Assembly (NCBI GenBank): GCA_030646555.1
Contig: JAUSKP010000007.1
Location: 1 to 5,614 of the forward strand
From: a bacterium
GTDB lineage: Bacteria; Patescibacteriota; Minisyncoccia; UBA6257; 02-FULL-45-10c
DNA length: 5,614 nt
Direction of reading: 5' to 3'
How positions within the stretch are numbered: position 1 is the stretch's first letter; every line of letters begins with the position of its first letter. Below, piece after piece: positions 1 through 3,286 of this stretch. The position numbers were made by a program, and so were the translations under genes. The notes under the pieces are model-generated. The model saw nothing but the letters and a program-made list of their open reading frames with translations. It did not search any database and was not told the DNA's origin.

Positions 1-227
1 AGTGAGATAAACATAAAAAGCATTATAGATATAGTGAAAAACGCTATGATCGACTCTGCCATAGGAAACAGTGTGATCATGGTATGCGACATTAAGCTGA
101 ACGAAACCACTATCAACGAAACAATGATATTGGCTAAAAAAACGCCAAATGTCTGCTTTAATGTCTGTGACGTCCTCTTAGGATTTGCGGCTATAGCAAG
201 CTTGGCCCAGTATCTTAAAGGATTCAT
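1..227 (-). CDS. N-terminal part of an unrecognised multi-pass membrane protein (runs off left edge)
   Basis: Reading the minus strand from the ATG at 227-225 gives 75 codons with no stop up to the window edge, so the C-terminus is missing. The start MNPLRYWAKLAIAANPKRTS is followed by a basic stretch and then two strongly hydrophobic segments, roughly residues 27-46 and 58-75, as expected of an inner-membrane protein whose short N-terminus is cytoplasmic. The start is fixed by a GGGAGGG ribosome-binding site just upstream. An alternative in-frame ATG at 269-267 has no such site. I do not recognise the family. A plus-strand frame covering the same bases (start at 34, stop at 252) lacks a ribosome-binding site and is probably its shadow. 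The gene lies in the same direction as the kinase gene at 581-964 but is separated from it by more than 350 bases of repeats, so it is probably transcribed from its own promoter. Confidence 0.7.
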   Translation of the reverse strand, partial: MNPLRYWAKLAIAANPKRTSQTLKQTFGVFLANIIVSLIVVSFSLMSHTMITLFPMAESIIAFFTISIMLFMFIS

Positions 228-230
228 ATT

Positions 231-237
231 CCCTCCC
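231..237 (-). promoter_or_regulatory. Shine-Dalgarno GGGAGGG of the left-edge membrane protein
   Basis: The minus strand reads GGGAGGG three bases before the ATG at 227. Counted from the GGAG core the spacing is about five bases. This decides the start of the gene and supports the minus strand as the coding strand. Confidence 0.7.
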
Positions 238-257
238 TTTGTCTCGCCATAGCTTTC

Positions 258-300
258 CTCGCCCGCCATAGTTTTAACGGCGGCGGGATGCGAAGGCGGA
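258..300. repeat. GC-rich palindromic repeat in the leader of the left-edge gene
   Basis: CCCGCC (262-267) and GGCGGG (282-287) are inverted around an AT-rich core containing TAGTTTTAAC, followed by a GAAGGCGGA tail. GC content is far above the flanking sequence. It resembles the other GC-rich palindromes in this window and lies between the predicted promoter and the start codon of the left-edge gene, so it would be transcribed as part of that leader. Confidence 0.45.
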
Positions 301-328
301 TTATATTATTAACGTACGAATATCTACA
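300..328 (-). promoter_or_regulatory. Possible promoter for the left-edge membrane protein
   Basis: The minus strand carries a perfect TATAAT (forward 300-305). A weak -35 candidate, TGTAGA (forward 323-328), is at 17-bp spacing and matches only 3 of 6 consensus bases. Transcription would begin near 293, giving a leader of about 65 nt that includes the GC-rich palindrome. AT-rich flanks make chance TATAAT matches likely. Confidence 0.35.
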
Positions 329-398
329 TACTAATTTAAATCCGAAATAATTCAAGCAAGCCAAAATCAAAATTCCTAATTCCCAATATCTAAGAATT

Positions 399-491
399 TG
401 TCATTCCCGCGACCTGCCCGACTAACGTCGTTCAGGCGGGAGGCGGGAATCCAGTCTTTTTTCTGGATTCCGCATCAAGTGCGGAATGACA
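399..491. repeat. REP/BIME-like paired palindromic element, copy 1
   Basis: The element is bounded by 9-bp inverted ends, TGTCATTCC (399-407) and GGAATGACA (483-491). It consists of two hairpin units in opposite orientation. Unit A is ATTCCCGC (403-410) with GCGGGAAT (443-450). Unit B is ATTCCGCA (467-474), loop TCAAG, TGCGGAAT (480-487). The junction contains GAATCCAG (447-454) opposite CTGGATTC (463-470), so a different central hairpin is also possible. Unit A holds a secondary palindrome, CCTG-cc-CGAC / GTCG-tt-CAGG, at 413-436. Related elements occur at 2581-2699 and 2950-2975. The paired, opposite arrangement resembles enterobacterial BIMEs; the relationship is an analogy only. Confidence 0.75.
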
Positions 492-510
492 GAAAGATTT
501 TTTAATTTTT

Positions 511-530
511 CCTGCCTGCCGGCAGGCAGG
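511..530. repeat. Perfect 20-bp palindrome CCTGCCTGCC/GGCAGGCAGG
   Basis: A perfect palindrome with no loop, flanked by TTTTT on the left and, one GA later, TTTTT on the right. It could act as a terminator hairpin on the plus strand. A one-mismatch copy lies at 2602-2621, inside another repeat, so this is a dispersed unit and not only a local terminator. Confidence 0.7.
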
Positions 531-541
531 GATTTTTAAAC

Positions 542-577
542 TTTTCCGCCGGAGGCGGATCCGCCTTTGGCGGAAAA
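542..577. terminator. 36-bp double palindrome after the kinase gene, possible terminator
   Basis: TTTTCCGCC (542-550) pairs with GGCGGAAAA (569-577), and GGCGGA (554-559) with TCCGCC (560-565), leaving only a three-base mismatch bulge between them. It begins three bases past the kinase stop codon, which suggests it ends that transcript. On the minus strand it is followed by only a short T-run, so it may instead be another dispersed palindrome that also protects the 3' end. Confidence 0.45.
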
Positions 578-580
578 CTT

Positions 581-964
581 TCAAAGATAATGTCCAAAAA
601 CCAATAGTCCAATAACAGCCGCGGTAATTGCGGATAAAAGCACGGCGCCGGCGGCAACGTCTTTTGTGTCTCGAGCATAAGGATGATATTCGGGAGACGT
701 AAGATCCATATCAATTTCAATGGCGGTATTAAATGCCTCCGATACAAACACCAATCCCCCGGCAAAAACCAGCATCGCCCATTCTATATATGTGATCTTA
801 AAATAAAAGCCCAACAATATTACTAAGGCAAAAACAGTGACGTGAATCCATGCGTTGTGTGTTGATTTTATAAATACCAAAAGTCCTCTGCCCGCATGCG
901 CGAAACTTTTAGCTCTCTTGATAAGAGAGAATTCTTTTTTTGTATCAACCAAGTTGTTTTCCAT
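581..964 (-). CDS. dgkA: Diacylglycerol/undecaprenol kinase family protein
   Basis: The 127-residue protein has the length and layout of the small integral-membrane DgkA family (PF01219), which phosphorylates diacylglycerol or, in many Gram-positive members, undecaprenol, using ATP. The family signature is EAFNTAIE at 76-83, where the two glutamates match the conserved Glu pair, followed by the second conserved block KDVAAGAVLL at 101-110. Hydrophobic segments lie at about 42-57, 60-75 and 104-124, giving the usual three helices, after an amphipathic N-terminus rich in basic residues. The lipid substrate cannot be read from the sequence; the undecaprenol type is plausible for recycling the cell-wall carrier. 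There is no ribosome-binding site. The ATG lies seven bases after a TATACT box, so translation is probably leaderless. A terminator separates it from the gene at 1017-1244. Confidence 0.9.
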   Translation of the reverse strand: MENNLVDTKKEFSLIKRAKSFAHAGRGLLVFIKSTHNAWIHVTVFALVILLGFYFKITYIEWAMLVFAGGLVFVSEAFNTAIEIDMDLTSPEYHPYARDTKDVAAGAVLLSAITAAVIGLLVFGHYL

Positions 965-970
965 AATTAA

Positions 971-979
971 AGTATAACA
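971..979 (-). promoter_or_regulatory. Extended -10 promoter of dgkA, predicted leaderless transcript
   Basis: The minus strand reads TGT-TATACT (forward 971-979), an extended -10 element. Only six bases separate it from the dgkA ATG at 964, so the transcription start would fall at or next to the A of the start codon. No -35 resembling TTGACA is seen at 16-18 bp, as is common for extended -10 promoters. Its upstream end touches the U-tract of the preceding terminator. Confidence 0.6.
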
Positions 980-1003
980 AAAAGCCCCGCGTTATCGCGG
1001 GGC
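979..1003 (-). terminator. Rho-independent terminator of the small membrane protein gene
   Basis: On the minus strand, GCCCCGCG, a four-base loop ATAA, and CGCGGGGC form a perfect 8-bp GC stem (forward 984-1003) followed directly by TTTTT (forward 983-979). It begins 13 bases after the stop codon at 1017 and ends where the dgkA promoter starts. Confidence 0.9.
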
Positions 1004-1016
1004 CCGTGGCTTTCGC

Positions 1017-1244
1017 CTACTTCACCGTTGTTTCGGACGGTAAAGCATTTGATGATTTTGCCGTGTTCATCTCGCTGGATTTATTCAGACAAGATACCCC
1101 ACCCCATAGAGTCATTGCCATCATAAAGATCCCTAGGGCAAGCTCTACGCGCGAGAGTCTAACTCTGTCATCAGCCATAATGAAAGCCGCAAATACGACA
1201 ATCACTATAGCTAAAACACCAATCATGTAAGAAAGCAGTTCCAT
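1017..1244 (-). CDS. Small two-helix membrane protein, unknown function
   Basis: A 75-residue protein starting MELLSYMIGVLAIVIVVFAA. Two hydrophobic helices, about residues 3-23 and 33-52, are joined by a short charged loop, ADDRVRLSR, and followed by a polar serine/threonine-rich tail of about 20 residues with one cysteine. The positive charges in the loop suggest that the loop is cytoplasmic and that both ends face outward. The start at 1244 is chosen because GGAGGAGG lies exactly five bases upstream; the longer frame beginning at 1259 would translate through that ribosome-binding site. It has its own near-consensus promoter and its own terminator, so it is a monocistronic, probably well expressed unit. 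I recognise no family; it could be a holin-like or accessory membrane peptide, but nothing specific shows this. Confidence 0.75.
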   Translation of the reverse strand: MELLSYMIGVLAIVIVVFAAFIMADDRVRLSRVELALGIFMMAMTLWGGVSCLNKSSEMNTAKSSNALPSETTVK

Positions 1245-1249
1245 AATAT

Positions 1250-1257
1250 CCTCCTCC
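1250..1257 (-). promoter_or_regulatory. Shine-Dalgarno GGAGGAGG deciding the 1244 start
   Basis: The minus strand reads GGAGGAGG, then ATATT, then ATG. The strong match at five-base spacing argues that an in-frame ATG located just upstream (1259) is not the start. Confidence 0.8.
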
Positions 1258-1314
1258 ATTCCATATTCAATTTTTAAATAGCCAATAAAGAACCGAGTCC
1301 TTCATTGTTTTTAC

Positions 1315-1343
1315 AGTATAGCATACAATTCCTATTTTGTCAA
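1315..1343 (-). promoter_or_regulatory. Near-perfect housekeeping promoter for the 1017-1244 gene
   Basis: The minus strand carries TTGACA (forward 1338-1343), a 17-bp spacer ending in TGC, and TATACT (forward 1315-1320). The -35 is perfect, the -10 matches 5 of 6, and there is an extended -10 TG. Predicted start is near 1308, giving a leader of about 64 nt. Confidence 0.85.
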
Positions 1344-1408
1344 GTTGCTTTTTATCATTCAATTATATATATTTATTGAACGTTCCTATATCTATATATA
1401 GGCAACCA

Positions 1409-1439
1409 GCAAATTTGTTTAATGAGATTTAAAATTTGC
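1409..1439. promoter_or_regulatory. Operator-like dyad GCAAATTT / AAATTTGC over the S1 promoter
   Basis: GCAAATTT (1409-1416) and AAATTTGC (1432-1439) form a perfect 8-bp inverted repeat with a 15-bp centre, so the half-sites are 23 bp apart, about two helical turns. The centre contains the -35 candidate of the S1 gene and the right arm ends just before the -10. This geometry fits a dimeric repressor site, but AT-rich sequence makes chance dyads possible and no regulator is known. Confidence 0.4.
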
Positions 1440-1451
1440 GAATATTATAAT
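1422..1451 (+). promoter_or_regulatory. Promoter of the S1-domain protein gene
   Basis: A perfect TATAAT (1446-1451) with ATGAGA (1422-1427, 4 of 6 to TTGACA) at 18-bp spacing. Transcription would start near 1458, leaving a leader of about 13 nt before the ATG and no room for a Shine-Dalgarno sequence. Confidence 0.55.
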
Positions 1452-1470
1452 TAATAAACTCTCAAAAAAT

Positions 1471-2562
1471 ATGAATCTAAACAAAAAGTCCAATCCGACG
1501 CTCAATCATATAATGAAGATGTCGCCGGCATTGTTGCCGAGCATCAAGGAGGGCGAAGTAGTAGAGGCAAAATTACTGCAAAGAACTAAAAAGGCCGCCT
1601 ATTTTGACTTAGGCAAATTCGGCATGGGCGTGGTCTACAGGCAGGAAATATTCAATGCCAAAGAAGTATTTAAAAACCTAAAAATAAATGACCCTGTTTC
1701 CGCCAAAGTCGTTTCCGTTGAAAATGAAGACGGCTATATAGAGCTTTCTCTCGCCGAAGCCGGCAAACAGAGAGTCTGGCAGAAACTGAAAGAACTTGAA
1801 GAAAAACAAGACGAAGTGAAAGTAAAAATAACCGCGGCAAATTCCGGCGGACTTATTGCTGACATTGACGGCATCAAAGCTTTCTTGCCGGTTTCCCAGC
1901 TTTCCACCGAACATTATCCCCGTGTAGACGAAGGTTCTAGGGACAAAATCTTAGAACAACTCAAAAAATTTGTTGGGCAGGAACTTTCCGTAAAAATAAT
2001 TGACCTCAACCCAAGAGCCAACAAGCTCATTATTTCCGAAAAAGAAATAAACAACCAAAATATCAAAGACCTTATTTCCAAATATAAAGTCGGCGATATT
2101 ATTGACGGCATTGTTTCAGGAGTTGCAGATTTCGGAGCTTTCATAAAGTTTGCCGACAATCCGCAAATTGAAGGATTAATCCACATTTCCGAACTCAGCC
2201 ATAAATTAATTGAAAATCCAAAAGAAATTATCAAGGTAAATGACGCAATTAAAGCTAAGATTGTTGAAATAAAGGACGGCAGAGTAAATCTTTCTCTCAA
2301 AGCCCTTCAGCCGAATCCATGGGACAAAGTGAAAGAAAAATATAAAGCTGAGCAGGAAATTGAAGGAAGCATCACCAAATTCAATCCATTCGGCGCTTTT
2401 GTCGGACTCGATGATGAGATCCAGGGAATTATCCACATTTCAGAATTTGGAGGCAGTGTGGAAGAGATGAAGAAACAAATTGAAGTTGGAAAGAAATATA
2501 ATTTCAAAATTGATTCAGTGAAACCGGAAGAAAAGAGAATAATTTTGAAATTGAAGAAATAG
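1471..2562 (+). CDS. rpsA: Four-domain S1 RNA-binding protein, likely 30S ribosomal protein S1
   Basis: The 363-residue protein consists almost entirely of four S1 (OB-fold) RNA-binding domains at about 27-95, 113-190, 206-277 and 294-361. The last two are the most typical, with the patterns GVADFGAFIKF...GLIHISELS (217-243) and FNPFGAFVGL...GIIHISEFG (304-327). The first two are divergent. S1 binds mRNA on the small ribosomal subunit and helps start translation on weakly marked messages. E. coli S1 has six domains; four-domain forms of about 350-400 residues occur in many other bacteria, so the length is ordinary. It is not PNPase or NusA, as no other domain is present. There is no Shine-Dalgarno sequence before the ATG. 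A second in-frame Met at residue 15 is not better placed, so the first ATG is kept. It ends before a REP-like repeat and a bidirectional terminator. Confidence 0.88.
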   Translation: MNLNKKSNPTLNHIMKMSPALLPSIKEGEVVEAKLLQRTKKAAYFDLGKFGMGVVYRQEIFNAKEVFKNLKINDPVSAKVVSVENEDGYIELSLAEAGKQRVWQKLKELEEKQDEVKVKITAANSGGLIADIDGIKAFLPVSQLSTEHYPRVDEGSRDKILEQLKKFVGQELSVKIIDLNPRANKLIISEKEINNQNIKDLISKYKVGDIIDGIVSGVADFGAFIKFADNPQIEGLIHISELSHKLIENPKEIIKVNDAIKAKIVEIKDGRVNLSLKALQPNPWDKVKEKYKAEQEIEGSITKFNPFGAFVGLDDEIQGIIHISEFGGSVEEMKKQIEVGKKYNFKIDSVKPEEKRIILKLKK

Positions 2563-2580
2563 AACCATTCTCATCTTTTC

Positions 2581-2699
2581 TGTCATTCCAAACTTGATTT
2601 GCCTGCCTGCCGGTAGGCAGGGAATCCAGTCTTTTTCTCTGGATTCCCGCTTTCCCTCCTTCACTAAAGTTTCGGACGGGCGAAGCGCGGGAATGACAA
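2581..2699. repeat. REP/BIME-like paired palindromic element, copy 2, carrying inserted palindromes
   Basis: Outer inverted ends TGTCATTCC (2581-2589) and GGAATGACA (2691-2699) are identical to those of the element at 399-491. The centre is GGGAATCCAG (2620-2629) pairing with CTGGATTCCC (2639-2648). The left unit can be read as the hairpin ATTCCAAA-CTTGA-TTTGGAAT interrupted on its 3' strand by a copy of the 20-bp CCTGCCTGCC palindrome (2602-2621, one mismatch). The right unit, ATTCCCGC...GCGGGAAT, is interrupted by about 30 bases around CTAAAGTTTCGGACGGGCGA. Minus-strand frames across this element give arginine/proline-rich peptides that are repeat artefacts. Confidence 0.75.
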
Positions 2700-2703
2700 A
2701 CAA

Positions 2704-2731
2704 AAAAATCCCCCATTAACGGGGGATTTTT
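2704..2731. terminator. Bidirectional terminator between S1 and the convergent small gene
   Basis: AAAAATCCCCC (2704-2714) pairs with GGGGGATTTTT (2721-2731) around the loop ATTAAC. This gives a GC stem followed by a T-run on either strand. It serves the plus-strand S1 gene and the minus-strand gene whose stop codon is at 2739-2737. Confidence 0.9.
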
Positions 2732-2736
2732 ACTAC

Positions 2737-2934
2737 TTAATAAACTACCATCGGAGCTTTTTCTCTCTTAGTCAAAGGCGGCGAAATTTTCACGAGATGA
2801 TTTACACCTCTAAAACCGTAAACATCGCGCTGCAATTTTACAAATCTTCCAATAAGCACCTTGAGACATATTTTTTCCGATTTAAAAACATCTCCCCCTG
2901 GTTTTACATCTAATACCTTTTTCAATTCAGTCAT
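2737..2934 (-). CDS. Small basic protein of unknown function
   Basis: A 65-residue protein beginning MTELKKVLDVKPGGDVFKSE. It is basic, with lysine and arginine spread throughout, contains one cysteine, and has no hydrophobic segment long enough to span a membrane. Short alternating hydrophobic stretches (ICLKVLIGRFVKL, about 29-41, and VNHLVKIS) suggest a small beta-rich soluble fold; a nucleic-acid-binding role is only a guess. I recognise no family. The start at 2934 is chosen because a GAGGAGGAGG ribosome-binding site lies five bases upstream; the longer frame from 2955 would begin inside a dispersed repeat and translate through that site. The gene converges on S1 and shares its terminator. 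A strong ribosome-binding site and a proper terminator argue that it is a real gene. Confidence 0.7.
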   Translation of the reverse strand: MTELKKVLDVKPGGDVFKSEKICLKVLIGRFVKLQRDVYGFRGVNHLVKISPPLTKREKAPMVVY

Positions 2935-2939
2935 ATTTT

Positions 2940-2949
2940 CCTCCTCCTC
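2940..2949 (-). promoter_or_regulatory. Shine-Dalgarno GAGGAGGAGG of the 2934 start
   Basis: The minus strand reads GAGGAGGAGG, then AAAAT, then ATG. It decides the start at 2934. It abuts the dispersed hairpin at 2950-2975, so that hairpin lies directly 5' of the ribosome-binding site. Confidence 0.8.
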
Positions 2950-2975
2950 TGTCATTCCGCACTTGATGCGGAATC
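2950..2975. repeat. Single-unit copy of the dispersed GTCATTCC hairpin
   Basis: ATTCCGCA (2954-2961), loop CTTGA, TGCGGAAT (2967-2974). Together with its flanks (2949-2975) it is identical over 27 bp, in the opposite orientation, to 466-492 of the first REP-like element. It is one unit alone and not an inverted pair. Confidence 0.75.
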
Positions 2976-3046
2976 TATCTTTTAAAGAACAAATAATATC
3001 AAGTTATTAAAATACCATGAATCTAAAAATAAATCCAGCCCGTAAA

Positions 3047-3078
3047 TTGATGTCTTAAAAATATTTCCGTGGTATTAT
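3047..3078 (+). promoter_or_regulatory. Possible ftsH promoter (extended -10)
   Basis: TGG-TATTAT (3070-3078) is an extended -10 element with 5 of 6 bases matching. TTGATG (3047-3052) upstream is at 20 bp, longer than usual. Transcription from near 3085 would give a leader of about 200 nt containing the folded elements at 3081-3123 and 3125-3223. The flanking AT-rich DNA offers other weak candidates. Confidence 0.4.
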
Positions 3079-3080
3079 TA

Positions 3081-3123
3081 TATAGATTTCTTTCCGACTT
3101 CTTAGACGGAACTAGAAACTATA
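3081..3123 (+). other. Imperfect hairpin upstream of ftsH
   Basis: TATAG (3081-3085) pairs with CTATA (3119-3123), TTTC (3087-3090) with GAAA (3115-3118), and TTCCG (3092-3096) with CGGAA (3107-3111), with one bulged base and a small internal loop. It ends two bases before the nested palindrome begins, so the two may form one structured region. It could be a 5' leader structure or another dispersed palindrome. Confidence 0.45.
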
Positions 3124-3124
3124 T

Positions 3125-3223
3125 AACCCTGTTAAATGATGCCCTGCATCAACCCAGTTAAATAAAATCTTCGATTTTCTTTTGCCGAAAGCAAAAGATT
3201 TAATAGGGTTATTTAACAGGGTG
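3125..3223. repeat. Self-nested palindrome forming two perfect three-way junctions
   Basis: Every helix can be checked by eye. P1 is 3126-3137 with 3211-3222 (12 bp). P2 is GATGC/GCATC, 3138-3142 with 3146-3150, loop CCT. P3 is 3151-3163 with 3198-3210 (13 positions, one A-A mismatch and one G-T wobble). P4 is AAAATC/GATTTT, 3164-3169 with 3173-3178, loop TTC. P5 is CTTTTGC/GCAAAAG, 3179-3185 with 3191-3197, loop CGAAA. Helices meet end to end, so neither junction has an unpaired base; 84 of the 97 bases from 3126 to 3222 are paired. The P1 and P3 arms are near-duplicates: AACCCTGTTAAAT and AACCCAGTTAAAT on the left, ATTTAATAGGGTT and ATTTAACAGGGTG in tandem on the right. It lies in the presumed leader of ftsH and may act as DNA (a cruciform or mobile palindrome) or as RNA. 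Confidence 0.9.
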
Positions 3224-3286
3224 CTCAATTTTGTAGTTATTTTTTTACTACGGAAAAAAGAGCGTAAAAAATTAAACAAAATTGGC

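Noticed and set aside
34..252. Plus-strand open frame of 72 codons at the left edge
   Set aside because: It starts at a GTG without a ribosome-binding site, and the opposite strand has a better gene with GGGAGGG and membrane-helix hydrophobicity.
399..530. CRISPR array
   Set aside because: Repeats are palindromic, unequal in spacing and occur in both orientations; there are no regular spacers and no cas genes.
502..765. Minus-strand frame overlapping the kinase 3' end
   Set aside because: It lies out of frame over dgkA and continues into palindromic repeats; the composition is typical of a shadow frame.
1006..1230. Plus-strand frame opposite the small membrane protein
   Set aside because: It begins inside the minus-strand gene's 3' flank, has no ribosome-binding site, and is antisense to a gene with a full promoter and terminator.
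1245..1256. Five-codon upstream extension of the small membrane protein from 1259
   Set aside because: It would place the GGAGGAGG ribosome-binding site inside the coding sequence; the ATG at 1244 has ideal spacing.
2504..2716. Minus-strand frames after S1
   Set aside because: Their peptides come from translating the REP-like element and the CCTGCC palindrome; they also cross the terminator and have no ribosome-binding site.
3125..3223. Known riboswitch, hammerhead ribozyme or T-box
   Set aside because: No hammerhead core (CUGAUGA...GAAA), T-box sequence or other conserved loop motif that I know is present, and the junctions have no unpaired bases.
3182..3286. 35-residue N-terminal extension of FtsH from a TTG
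   Set aside because: The TTG lies inside the P5 hairpin of the nested palindrome, and the extension is unlike FtsH; the ATG at 3287 gives the usual distance to the first membrane helix.
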